From CAWEYO01 sp963813315 (GTDB taxonomy: Bacteria; Pseudomonadota; Alphaproteobacteria; Rhizobiales; Rhizobiaceae), in contig CAWEYO010000020.1 of NCBI GenBank assembly GCA_963813315.1, positions 186,001 to 250,000 on the forward strand: 64,000 nucleotides of DNA, given 5' to 3'. This document shows, in pieces, positions 16,981-25,521 of the stretch. Position 1 is the stretch's first letter, and each line of letters begins with the position of its first letter. Made by a program: the position numbers and the translations under genes. Under the pieces are notes generated by a model, which was not told where the DNA came from, made no database searches, and saw nothing but the letters and a program-made list of their open reading frames with translations.

Positions 16981-18204
16981 GTGGATGCCACCAATGCAAT
17001 CGCTCTTGCAGTTCGTGGCCGGTGGGCAGTTGCGGCGATTTTCTGCGTGAACGGATTCCTGACCGGAAGCTGGGCGCCGCAAATTCCGGTCTTCCTTACG
17101 CGTCTCGCCATCAGCGAATTCACCCTCGGCCTGCTGATACTCGTCTTCGGCGCAGGCGCCGTCAGCGCCATGACGTGGGCCGGCCATCTTATTGCCAGAC
17201 ACGGCTCACGGCGTGTCGTCCGTATCTTCGCCTGCGCCGGATCGTTCGGCCTGCTTATGGTGGCGCTCGCTCCAAATGTGCCGCTGGCGGCGGTGAGCAT
17301 GTATCTCTTCGGCGGAATGATCGGCGCCATGGATGTCGCCATGAATGCGAATGCGGTGGCCGTCGAAAAAAGGCTGTCGCGGGCGGTCATGTCGTCCTCC
17401 CACGGATTCTGGAGCCTTGGCGGCTTTGCGGGCGGGGCGCTGGGCGGCATCGCCATCCAGAACTATGGCCACCTCGCACATGCGGCCATCGTCACGGTGA
17501 TCGCACTTTGCGCGGTCTCATTTGCGCTCGGGCACGTCGTCGCCGATGACCATCCGGCGGCGCATGAACAGCGGAAGTTCACCCTGCCGCGAAGCCCCGC
17601 CATCTATCTGGTTGGCTTGATGGCATTGTTCACAATGATACCGGAAGGCGCGGTCCTGGATTGGGCTGCCCTTTATCTGCGACAGGAACTTGGCACTGAC
17701 ATAGCGACGGCGGGTTTCGCCTTTGCCGCGTTTGCCGCAATGATGGCGCTCATGCGCTTCCTGGGCGACGGTGTCCGCAACCGCTTCGGCGCAGTGGCCA
17801 CCTTGCGCGTGTCAAGCCTTATCGCGGCCGCCGGCATGCTGGTCGCTGGGCTGTCCCCTTGGCCATGGCTGGCAATCGCGGCTTTCGCGCTTTGCGGCAT
17901 CGGCATTGCCAACATGGTGCCGATCGCCTTTTCGGCAGCCGGAAACCAACCCGGCGTGCCCTCGGGCGCTGGGATGAGCGTCGTTACCCTGATGGGCTAT
18001 TCCGGGCTTCTGGTAGCTCCGTCAGCGATCGGATTCGTTGGCGAACACGTAGGCTTCGCACCGGTCTTTGTCTCACTTTCGGCCCTGTTGGTGGTTGTTT
18101 TCCTCATGGCCAGGCTCGCCCGCGCCGCGGATTTCGGACACGTCTATAGAGCATCGGACCCGAAAGTGGGAATCGAAAAATCCGATGCTCAAACAAAGAG
18201 ATAG
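16981..18204 (+). CDS. MFS transporter, YbjJ-like
   Basis: 407 residues from GTG 16981 (VDATNAIALAVRGRW), preceded by AGGA at a 9-base distance; a TTG at 16939 gives a longer frame with no better support. About 12 helices, with FLTGSWAPQIPVFLTRL (helix 1-2), HLIARHGSRRVV (motif A loop), MDVAMNANAVAVEKR and SSSHGFWSLGGFAGGALGG, which match the YbjJ/FucP-like group. The substrate is unknown. The last residues, from about ASDPKVGIEKSDAQTKR, are encoded by a family A repeat, which also supplies the TAG stop, so the native C-terminus has been replaced or extended. Confidence 0.85.
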   Translation: MDATNAIALAVRGRWAVAAIFCVNGFLTGSWAPQIPVFLTRLAISEFTLGLLILVFGAGAVSAMTWAGHLIARHGSRRVVRIFACAGSFGLLMVALAPNVPLAAVSMYLFGGMIGAMDVAMNANAVAVEKRLSRAVMSSSHGFWSLGGFAGGALGGIAIQNYGHLAHAAIVTVIALCAVSFALGHVVADDHPAAHEQRKFTLPRSPAIYLVGLMALFTMIPEGAVLDWAALYLRQELGTDIATAGFAFAAFAAMMALMRFLGDGVRNRFGAVATLRVSSLIAAAGMLVAGLSPWPWLAIAAFALCGIGIANMVPIAFSAAGNQPGVPSGAGMSVVTLMGYSGLLVAPSAIGFVGEHVGFAPVFVSLSALLVVVFLMARLARAADFGHVYRASDPKVGIEKSDAQTKR

Positions 18205-18244
18205 AGCGGCAGCACTGATTCCGTAAAAACGTCCGCCGCTCTAA
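18148..18244 (+). repeat. Family A repeat, copy 3 (overlaps MFS 3' end)
   Basis: It runs from AGAGCATCGGACCCGAAAG to GTCCGCCGCTCT. Compared with other copies the inner arm is shortened (GGGAATCGAAAAATCCGATGC). Its first 57 bases are read as codons of the upstream transporter gene. Confidence 0.85.
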
Positions 18245-18269
18245 ACGCGCCCTGTTGCGTCGGCATAAG

Positions 18270-18428
18270 TCAGATCCGGCCCATCAAGACCAGGATGAGC
18301 AGGACAACGAGAATGACCCCGGCGATGCCAGACGGGCCATATCCCCAGCCGCTGGAATATGGCCAGGCAGGAATGGCGCCCAGCAGGATGAGGATGAGAA
18401 TGATGATCAGGATGGTTCCGAGCGTCAT
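18270..18428 (-). CDS. DUF3309 family small membrane protein
   Basis: 52 residues. Two hydrophobic helices (TLGTILIIILILILLGAIP and GVILVVLLILVLMG) flank a Trp/Tyr/Gly turn, WPYSSGWGYGPSG, the hallmark of DUF3309. Function is unknown; the family is common in proteobacteria as a short inner-membrane peptide. A very strong ribosome site, GGAGGAAA, precedes ATG 18428. Confidence 0.9.
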   Translation of the reverse strand: MTLGTILIIILILILLGAIPAWPYSSGWGYGPSGIAGVILVVLLILVLMGRI

Positions 18429-18472
18429 TGAAATTTCCTCCAATGCATGGGGCCGAAATCGCGCGAACGCGG

Positions 18473-18578
18473 CTTAAAGCGCGTCGCGGCAAAACGGATT
18501 CATGTGACGCGCTTTAAGCTATTGTTTTTGTGCATGTCGTTATCCAAAACCGCTGCGCACTTTTGGGCGACATGCATT
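18473..18578 (+). repeat. Family B intergenic repeat, copy 1
   Basis: Two palindromes in series: a left one on AAAGCGCGTCGC...GCGACGCGCTTT (here TGTGACGCGCTTTAAG), and a right one on TGCATGTCG...CGACATGCA around CCGCTGCGCACTTTTGGG. Copies: here, 18677-18770, 31293-31384, 37614-37676 and 54350-54413 (the last two keep only the right half). RIME-like in layout. Confidence 0.85.
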
Positions 18579-18597
18579 GGCAATACACTGACAATGC

Positions 18598-18630
18598 AAA
18601 AGGCCCGCGGTAAGTTCCCGCGGGGCCTTG
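18598..18630 (-). terminator. Intrinsic terminator downstream of the RND operon
   Basis: On the minus strand AAGGCCCCGCGG pairs with CCGCGGGCCTT (one bulged base) around a short loop and is followed by TTTTG. It lies about 200 bp past the RND permease stop, beyond one family B repeat, so it is the likely end of that transcript. Confidence 0.7.
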
Positions 18631-18676
18631 TGGTTTCGGCGTCGGCGCCGCTTCAGCGCCTCCTAAAGGGCATTGC

Positions 18677-18770
18677 TTCGAAACGGATTCATGCGACGCG
18701 CTTTAGGCTATCGTTTTTGTGCATGCCGTTATCCCAAAACCGCTGCGCACTTTTGGGCGACATGCATTAA
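18677..18770 (+). repeat. Family B repeat, copy 2, with adjacent hairpin
   Basis: A near-identical direct repeat of copy 1, from CGAAACGGATTCATGCGACG to GACATGCATTA. A separate hairpin (GCATGATC...CCGAAAAGT/ACTTTTCGG...GATCATGC, about 18786-18830) follows and abuts the RND permease stop. Confidence 0.85.
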
Positions 18771-18830
18771 ATCCTTGTTTTTCACGCATGATCTTGGCCG
18801 AAAAGTCTGTCAACTTTTCGGGATCATGCA

Positions 18831-21800
18831 TTATTCGGCGGCTTTGGGATAGGCGATGGCGGGGCGTGCCGGAACCGGGGGCTCGGTCGTCTGGGCCGTC
18901 GCATCAACCTTCTTGCCGCGCCGGAACAGGCGACGGATGATCGCGTAGAACTTGCTGTCATTGCTGCGCGAAAACACCATCAAGGCAGCCGGCGTCACGA
19001 TGAGCGTAAGTGCCGTGGCAAAGGCAAGGCCGAACACAATGGCGCTCGACAGCGATATCCACCACTGTGTCGACGGCGCGAAGATTGTCGTCTCGTGGTG
19101 GAATATCTCGAGGCCGAGACCGAACGCGATCGGCATGACGCCGAGGATGGCCGACAATGCCGTGAGCACCACGGGCCGCGCCCGCTCGCGGCAGGTCTGC
19201 AGCACGGCGTCCATCTTGTCCCACCCTTCGTTGCGCAGGCGGTCATATGTGTCGATCAATACGATGTTGTTGTTCACGACGACGCCGGCGAGTGCGATGA
19301 CCCCGATCCCCGACATGACGATGCCGAACGGCTGACCCATGATCAGCAGGCCGAGAAAAACGCCGATGGTGGACATGACGACTGTCGCGAGCACGAGGGC
19401 GACACTGATGAACTTGTTGAACTGTGCCAGAAGCACGATGAAGATCAGGAAGATCGCGGCGCCGAACGCCTTGCTCAAAAAGTCCTGGGCCGCCTTGCTT
19501 TCCTCGTCTTCCCCGGCAAGCTTCCAGCGGATGCCGTTCATCTCCATCTTGTTCATCGCCTCCGCAACATGTGCCTGGGCGACCGCCGGCTGAACATTGC
19601 TGGCGACGTTGGCCTGAACCACGATCGTCCGCTGGCCGTCGATGCGGTTCAGGATGCCCACCTTCGGTTCCGGTTTGCGCTCGACGAAGTTGGAGATCGG
19701 CACCGAGCCGTCCGGGGTAACGACGCGGAGCTGGTCGAGGGTGGCCAGCGTGCGGCGCTCTTCAGGCAGGCGGAGCCGGATATCGACCGCGTCATCCGCA
19801 CCGGCCGGGCGGTATTCCGAGAGTTTGAGGCCCGTCGTGACAAGTTGCACGACCGTGCCGACCGATGCCGGGCTGACGCCGTGGCGGGCAGCCTTGCTGC
19901 GATCGACCTGCAGCGCCCAGTCGACACCGGGCGGCGGCAGACCGTCCGAAATGTCGATCACGCCCGGAATTGTCTTGAGCATTGCCGCGACTTCGCTCGC
20001 CTTGGCATTCAGGCCGGCGGGATCGACAGCGGACAGGCGGACCTGAATGGCCTTGCCGGTCGGTGGCCCGGCCTGAGGCACCTGGACCTCGACATCGACA
20101 CCCGGGATGCCGGCCATGGCGGCGCGCAACTCGTCGAGAACCCGATGCGCCGGCTTGCGCTCGCGCCAGTCGACGAATTCGTACTGGATCACGCCGACCA
20201 CGTCCTCGGCGACGTTTTCGTTACCGCTGCCCTGCGCCTTGCCGGCGCGCGTATAGACGGACTTGACGCCCGGCCAGCCAAGGATGCGGCGTTCCGCCTC
20301 GCGGGTCGCCCTGTCCATTTCGTCAAGGGACAGGTTGCCTCGCGCGTGGACATAGAGCAGGCCGTATTCAGGCTCGACATCGGGAAAGAACTCGACGCCG
20401 GCGCCCTTCTGCGAATAGATCCAGGGCACTGCCACAAGAAGACAGACGGAAAGCAACAGCGTCACGACCGGATGCTTCACCGCGAGCTTGACGGTGCGCA
20501 TATACGGGCCGTCCTTGTGTTCGGGCTCATGGTGGGCCTTGCCGAAGATCGCGCCCAGCGTGGGTGCAAAGACCAGTGCATAAAGCATCGACGCCGACAG
20601 TGTGACAATCAGAGTGATCGGCAGATATTTCATGAACTCGCCGACGATTCCCGGCCAGAAGAGCAGAGGCGAGAATGCCGCCACGCGCGTCATCGTCGCG
20701 GCAATCACCGGCCCCGCCATGCGCCGGGCGGCAAGCTCATAGGCATCTCGCTTGTGCATCCCCTCGGCCATTCGCCGCTCGGCGAATTCGGTGACGATGA
20801 TTGCGTCGTCGACCAGCATGCCGACCGCCAGTATCAAGCTGAACAGGACGACGATGTTGACGGTCAGTCCCGCCATCGAAAGCATCAGGATGCCAAGCAG
20901 GAACGAGGTCGGAATGGCGAGGCCGATCAGCATCGAGGCGCGCGCCGACAGCGAGTACAGGATGACGATGAAGACCAGGATGACGGCGATCATCACATGG
21001 TTCTGCAAATCTCCGAGAAGCTGGCGGATCGAGGTGGACTTGTCCTGGCTGTAGGAGACGACGCTGCCCTCGGGAAGGTGCTTGGCGAACGCGTCGGCAA
21101 CCACCTTGACCTGGTCGACCGTCTCCACCAGATTGGCTCCGGTGCGCTTCTTGACCTCGATCGCGATGGCCGGCTTTCCGTCGAGCCGCGTGATCGTCTC
21201 GGCATCCTTGAACGTCGAGCGGATGGCGGCAATGTCGCGTGCACGCACCACGGCATTGGGCCCGGCGACGACCGGAAGGTTGGCGACATCCTCCACGTCT
21301 TCGATGAGGGACGGCACCTTCACTGCGTAGCGGCCCTGTGAACCTTCGAGATTGCCCGCGGCAACGAGGCTGTTCGAAGCGCCTACGCCCTGAATGAGCT
21401 GGTCGAGCTGAAGGCCGTATGAGGAAAGCTTGACCGGGTCGACGATGACCTCGACGAGGTCCTCGCGCGCCCCTTGCAGGCTGGCCTCGAGCACGCCCGT
21501 CACTTCCTCGATACGGTCGCGCAACTCTCGCGCAGCCGCCGTCAGGGTCCGTTCCGGCACGTCGCCGGCAAGCGTCACCACCAGCACGGGGAATTCCGAC
21601 AGGTTGACCTCGTTGATGGTGGGTTCCTCCGCACCCTGCGGCAGATCGCGCTTGGCGTCGGAAACCTTGGCGCGAACGTCCTCCAGCGCGGCAGAAAGGT
21701 CGGCGCCGGCATTGAACTCGACCAGCACGTAGCCGCCGCCCTGGAAGGCAGCCGAGCGCATTTCCTTGATGTTCGACAGGCTTTTCATCCGGGTCTCGAC

Positions 21801-22025
21801 CGGACGCAGCAGCAAGCGCTCCGAATCCTCCGGCGAGATGCCTTGATAGGCAAGGCTCACATAGATGATCGGGATCTGTATATCCGGCTCGGCTTCCTTC
21901 GGAATCGACTGATACGCCAGCGCGCCGGCGATCAGGAAAAAGATCATGATCGAAAGCGTGAGCCGCGCATTGCGGATTGCGTAGCCGACGATGCCCATGG
22001 CTCCGGAGCCTTTACTCTGTGTCAC
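18831..22025 (-). CDS. RND efflux transporter permease (AcrB/MexB-like, HAE1)
   Basis: 1064 residues, normal for an RND pump. Features in order: helix 1 (LTLSIMIFFLIAGALAY), a large periplasmic loop, helices 2-6 with AVGMLVDDAIIVTEFAERR carrying the proton-relay aspartates of helix 4, a second periplasmic loop, and helices 8-12 with GVVVNNNIVLIDTYDRLR. It uses the proton gradient to expel drugs, solvents or metabolites through the adaptor encoded upstream. The start is GTG 22025, overlapping the adaptor stop by 14 bp; ATG 21998 (MGIVGYAIRNARLT) is equally plausible. No outer-membrane TolC-type gene is adjacent, so the pump probably borrows one. The substrate cannot be inferred. Confidence 0.93.
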   Translation of the reverse strand: MTQSKGSGAMGIVGYAIRNARLTLSIMIFFLIAGALAYQSIPKEAEPDIQIPIIYVSLAYQGISPEDSERLLLRPVETRMKSLSNIKEMRSAAFQGGGYVLVEFNAGADLSAALEDVRAKVSDAKRDLPQGAEEPTINEVNLSEFPVLVVTLAGDVPERTLTAAARELRDRIEEVTGVLEASLQGAREDLVEVIVDPVKLSSYGLQLDQLIQGVGASNSLVAAGNLEGSQGRYAVKVPSLIEDVEDVANLPVVAGPNAVVRARDIAAIRSTFKDAETITRLDGKPAIAIEVKKRTGANLVETVDQVKVVADAFAKHLPEGSVVSYSQDKSTSIRQLLGDLQNHVMIAVILVFIVILYSLSARASMLIGLAIPTSFLLGILMLSMAGLTVNIVVLFSLILAVGMLVDDAIIVTEFAERRMAEGMHKRDAYELAARRMAGPVIAATMTRVAAFSPLLFWPGIVGEFMKYLPITLIVTLSASMLYALVFAPTLGAIFGKAHHEPEHKDGPYMRTVKLAVKHPVVTLLLSVCLLVAVPWIYSQKGAGVEFFPDVEPEYGLLYVHARGNLSLDEMDRATREAERRILGWPGVKSVYTRAGKAQGSGNENVAEDVVGVIQYEFVDWRERKPAHRVLDELRAAMAGIPGVDVEVQVPQAGPPTGKAIQVRLSAVDPAGLNAKASEVAAMLKTIPGVIDISDGLPPPGVDWALQVDRSKAARHGVSPASVGTVVQLVTTGLKLSEYRPAGADDAVDIRLRLPEERRTLATLDQLRVVTPDGSVPISNFVERKPEPKVGILNRIDGQRTIVVQANVASNVQPAVAQAHVAEAMNKMEMNGIRWKLAGEDEESKAAQDFLSKAFGAAIFLIFIVLLAQFNKFISVALVLATVVMSTIGVFLGLLIMGQPFGIVMSGIGVIALAGVVVNNNIVLIDTYDRLRNEGWDKMDAVLQTCRERARPVVLTALSAILGVMPIAFGLGLEIFHHETTIFAPSTQWWISLSSAIVFGLAFATALTLIVTPAALMVFSRSNDSKFYAIIRRLFRRGKKVDATAQTTEPPVPARPAIAYPKAAE

Positions 22026-23148
22026 CGGCCGCTTCTTCAGCCAGCCGCTTCACGGTTTCCGCATCGGCCTCGACGGCATTCACAACGTCGCCTTCGGTTA
22101 CAAGATCCTGTCCGGCGATAACGATGCGCGCATCCTTCGGAATGCCGCCCAGGACCAGTCCGGTCGGAGTGTCGTCGACCAGATCGATCGGATGGAAGGT
22201 GATCTTGTTGTCCTTGTCGACGGCCCGGATGCCCAGATCGCCGTTGCCGCTCAACGTGACGACGGAGCGCGGCAGAAACACGGCATCCGTCGGTGCGGCG
22301 CGCAAAATGATCTCCGCAGTCATGCCGGCTGGAATCGCGCCGTCGCCGTTGGGGATCGCGACTTCGATCCGGAACGTCCGCGTCTGCGCCGAAGCGTCGC
22401 GGCTGATGTAGCGCACCTTGCCCTTGACCGTCTGGCCGCTGACCAGGCGAACGTCTGCCTCGTCTCCCATTTTCAGGAAGCCCAGATCGCGCTCGCTGAC
22501 TTCGCCGACGCCGAGGACCGGATCGAGATTGAGCACCGTCGCGACCTCGCCCCCTTGCATGACCGAACTGCCCTGCTCGACCGTCACGCGGTCCACGATG
22601 CCGTCGAACGGCGCGCGGACTTCATTGCGGGTCATTTCCGCAGCCGCGGCCTCGAGCAGCGACCGGGCCATGGCGAGCGACGAGCGCGCATTGTCTGCCT
22701 GGAGTTTTGCCATGCTTCCGCTCTTCACCAGTTGCTCGGCGGCGGCGGCTTCGGCCTCGCGCTGGTCCAGAACCTGGCGGGCAGTCGCGATTGCCGCAGC
22801 CTTTTCCTCCGCCGCGAGCCTGAGGATGAGGTCGCCGGCCTTCACACGGTCGCCCTGCTTGACCGGCAGTTGATCGATGACGCCATTGGTTCGTACCGCG
22901 AGCGTGGCGCGTTGATTGGCCTCAGTCTGGCCGGACATGCGGATCGCGCGGGCGTGCTGGACGCGCGGCGGCGCCACGACCGCGACCGTCCTGACGGGTT
23001 GCTTCGTCCCTTCGGCGGCGGCCGGCTTTTCTGCCTCTGGCGAAGCGCTGCCCACGGAGGAGAACTTGCCGGTCGCGATCCAGGCGGCGAAACCGACCAG
23101 CACGGCCAAAGCGGCAAGCTTATGGAACCTGAACTTAGACATCATCAT
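22012..23148 (-). CDS. RND efflux periplasmic adaptor (membrane fusion protein)
   Basis: 378 residues. An N-terminal membrane anchor (FHKLAALAVLVGFAAWIATG) is followed by a biotin-lipoyl-like half (GVIDQLPVKQGDRVKAGDLIL), a helical hairpin (about 115-155), the second lipoyl half (RNEVRAPFDGIVDRVTVEQGSSV) and a beta-barrel (GFLKMGDEADVRLVSGQTVKG). It bridges the permease to an outer-membrane channel. The frame is open to 23223; three consecutive ATGs at 23148, 23145 and 23142 follow GTGGAA, and the first is used. Divergent from ispG across a 258-bp gap with no other feature. Confidence 0.9.
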   Translation of the reverse strand: MMMSKFRFHKLAALAVLVGFAAWIATGKFSSVGSASPEAEKPAAAEGTKQPVRTVAVVAPPRVQHARAIRMSGQTEANQRATLAVRTNGVIDQLPVKQGDRVKAGDLILRLAAEEKAAAIATARQVLDQREAEAAAAEQLVKSGSMAKLQADNARSSLAMARSLLEAAAAEMTRNEVRAPFDGIVDRVTVEQGSSVMQGGEVATVLNLDPVLGVGEVSERDLGFLKMGDEADVRLVSGQTVKGKVRYISRDASAQTRTFRIEVAIPNGDGAIPAGMTAEIILRAAPTDAVFLPRSVVTLSGNGDLGIRAVDKDNKITFHPIDLVDDTPTGLVLGGIPKDARIVIAGQDLVTEGDVVNAVEADAETVKRLAEEAAGDTE

Positions 23149-23406
23149 TTCCACGCAGGTTCCCGCAACTTTTGCAGCGCCATGGCGCGATCTCGATATG
23201 GGCGCGCACAATGCGGGATTCAATCGTTTTTGCCGCCTGAGTCGGAGCAGCGGCGGTTTCTAGCCCGAAGTTTCGCAACATTACAATCGAGAATGTTCAT
23301 CTATCGCGCAATCCTGACAAATGGTTGTCGGATTGCCGGGATATTGACAGATTGGGCTGCCTGCTTCACCTCAGAGCCGCAATTCTGGCCAGAAAGGGCG
23401 CCGGCG

Positions 23407-24657
23407 ATGACCGGATATTTCTCCTCTCCACTCGAGCGCCGTCCCTCGGTCGGTGTCGATGTCGGCGGCGTCATGGTGGGCGGCGGTGCCCCCGTGGTCG
23501 TTCAGTCGATGACCAACACCGACACCGCCGACGTTGATCTTACGGTCGCCCAGATCGCCGCCCTTCACAGGGCCGGCTCCGAGTTGGTGCGCATCACCGT
23601 CGACCGCGACGAAAGCGCGGCCGCCGTGCCGGGCATTCGCGAGCGGCTCGATCGGCTTGGCGTCCATGTTCCGCTGGTGGGGGACTTCCACTATATCGGC
23701 CACCGGCTGCTTGCCGATCACCCGGAATGCGCCGAAGCTCTGGCGAAATATCGCATCAATCCGGGCAATGTCGGTTTCAAGGACAAGAAGGACAAGCAGT
23801 TTCGCGCGATCGTGGAAATTGCGATCCGCTATGGCAAGCCGGTCAGGATCGGGGTCAACTGGGGTTCGCTCGACCAGGAATTGCTGATGAGGCTGATGGA
23901 CGAGAACCAGAAAGCCGGGTCGCCGCGGACGGCCGCGGAGGTTACGCGGGAAGCGATCGTGCAATCGGCGCTGCTGTCGGCCGACGCAGCAGAGGAGATC
24001 GGGCTGCTGCGAAACAAGATCATTCTTTCCGCCAAGGTGAGCCAGGTTCAGGACCTGATCGCGGTCTACACGGAGCTTGCCAGACGCTCGGATCATGCGC
24101 TCCACCTCGGCTTGACCGAGGCCGGTATGGGATCGAAGGGCATCGTGGCTTCGTCGGCGGCGATGGGAATATTGCTCCAGCAGGGCATCGGCGACACGAT
24201 CCGCATTTCGCTCACCCCGGAGCCAAGAGGCGACCGCACGCGCGAAGTCGTGGTGGCGCAGGAATTGCTGCAGACGATGGGCTTCCGGCAGTTCGTGCCG
24301 GTCGTGGCGGCCTGCCCCGGCTGCGGGCGCACGACCTCGACCGTATTCCAGGAGCTTGCCCAGACGATCCAGGAAGACATAAAAAAGAACATGCCCGCCT
24401 GGCGCGAACAATATCCTGGCGTCGAGGCGCTGAAGGTCGCCGTGATGGGATGTATCGTCAACGGCCCAGGTGAATCCAAGCACGCCGACATCGGGATTTC
24501 ACTGCCCGGGACCGGCGAGATGCCGACCGCGCCGGTGTTCATCGACGGCAAGAAGGCGGCAACCCTGCGCGGGCCCGACATCGCCGAAGAGTTTCAAAAG
24601 ATGGTCGCCGCCTATATCGAGGAGCGGTTCGGACGCGGCAAGCAGGCAGCGGAATAG
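23407..24657 (+). CDS. ispG: 4-hydroxy-3-methylbut-2-en-1-yl diphosphate synthase IspG
   Basis: 416 residues. IspG is the penultimate MEP-pathway enzyme, reducing MEcPP to HMBPP with a [4Fe-4S] cluster. The cluster ligands are visible: Cys303 and Cys306 in ACPGCGRT, Cys349 in MGCIVNGPGESKHAD, and Glu356. The TIM-barrel start has PVVVQSMTNTDTADVDLT and the middle RINPGNVGF. The frame is open far upstream, antisense to the adaptor gene; ATG 23407 (MTGYFSSPLERR) is the true start by family length. A lytic transglycosylase gene follows after 5 bp. Confidence 0.97.
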   Translation: MTGYFSSPLERRPSVGVDVGGVMVGGGAPVVVQSMTNTDTADVDLTVAQIAALHRAGSELVRITVDRDESAAAVPGIRERLDRLGVHVPLVGDFHYIGHRLLADHPECAEALAKYRINPGNVGFKDKKDKQFRAIVEIAIRYGKPVRIGVNWGSLDQELLMRLMDENQKAGSPRTAAEVTREAIVQSALLSADAAEEIGLLRNKIILSAKVSQVQDLIAVYTELARRSDHALHLGLTEAGMGSKGIVASSAAMGILLQQGIGDTIRISLTPEPRGDRTREVVVAQELLQTMGFRQFVPVVAACPGCGRTTSTVFQELAQTIQEDIKKNMPAWREQYPGVEALKVAVMGCIVNGPGESKHADIGISLPGTGEMPTAPVFIDGKKAATLRGPDIAEEFQKMVAAYIEERFGRGKQAAE

Positions 24658-24662
24658 CCGGG

Positions 24663-25515
24663 ATGCCGATGCTCCGGAAAGCGGCGGTGCTGCTTTGCGG
24701 GTTCATCTGCAGCGGCGCCGCACTCGCCGATCCGCCGGGCAAGGTTCAGAGGCCGGTGACGATCGGGCGCATCTGCCATCTGATCGAGATCCATGCCGAC
24801 AGCCACAAGCTGCCGCGCGATTTCTTCGCCAGGCTTATCTGGAAGGAAAGCCGCTTTGACCCCGACGCAGAAAGTCCGGCCGGGGCGGAAGGTATTGCGC
24901 AGTTCATGCCGGGAACGGCAAAACTGCGGGGCCTCGCGGATCCATTTGATGTCGAACAGGCGATACCCGCATCGGCCAGATACCTTGGTGAACTGAAGCG
25001 CGGATACGGCAATCTGGGGCTTGCCGCGGCAGCCTACAATGCGGGCGAGGCGCGGGTTTCGCGGTGGCTGTCCTCGGGCGGTTTTCTGCCGCTCGAAACT
25101 GAAGACTATGTGCTCGACATCATGGGAGAGCCGGCGGACAGTTTTGCCGTACCGACCTATGAGGGCTCTGTTCATCCGCTTGACCCGAAGCGGGAGTTCG
25201 GCGAAGCCTGCCGCAGCCTGCCGGTGATCATGGCGGGGACAGTCCCGATGGCGCTCATCCACGTGAAGCCCTGGGGCATCCAGGTGGCCGGCAATTTTCG
25301 CCGTGCGGTGTCAATAAGGCAATGGGCGCGGCTGAAAGGCCGGTTCCCGCGTGCTGGCAGCGTACGAACCGGTGATAAGCCGGGTGTGGTCACCGCGCGG
25401 GAGGCGCGGCATCTACGCAGTCCGGATCGGGGCCGACAGCCGCGGCGAAGCCAATATCATCTGTCAAAAGTTGCGCGGAGTCGGCGGCGCCTGCATGGTG
25501 CTCAGGAACCGATAG
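24663..25515 (+). pseudogene. Lytic transglycosylase (SLT) with C-terminal SPOR-like tail, frameshifted
   Basis: A signal peptide (KAAVLLCGFICSGAALA) precedes an SLT domain at about 45-165: LIWKESRFDPDAESPAGAEG with the catalytic Glu, IAQFMPGTAKLRG, AAAAYNAGEARVSRWLSSGG. Near 25343-25352 the frame breaks. The frame that opens at 24663 runs on as Arg-rich nonsense to 25544. The +1 frame continues sensibly: RVLAAYEPVISRV, then GRRGIYAVRIGADSRGEAN and GGACMVLRNR with a TAG at 25513. That tail is the SPOR-like end seen in rhizobial homologues. One extra base in TTCCCGCGTG explains the break. The start ATG 24663 lies 5 bp after ispG. Confidence 0.85.
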
Positions 25516-25521
25516 AAACTT

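Noticed and set aside
14730..18300. Attachment-site direct repeat of the tRNA-Ser 3' end
   Set aside because: I found no second copy of GGGTTCGAATCCC...CCTCTCC to the right in the window, and no integrase gene.
19095..21341. A 748-codon open frame on the plus strand opposite the RND permease
   Set aside because: Antisense to an intact conserved gene; its translation is His/Asp/Arg-rich with no domain. High GC leaves the third-position frame open.
21991..23406. A 470-codon extension of the ispG frame upstream
   Set aside because: It lies opposite the RND adaptor gene and encodes no known domain; the family start of IspG is at 23407.
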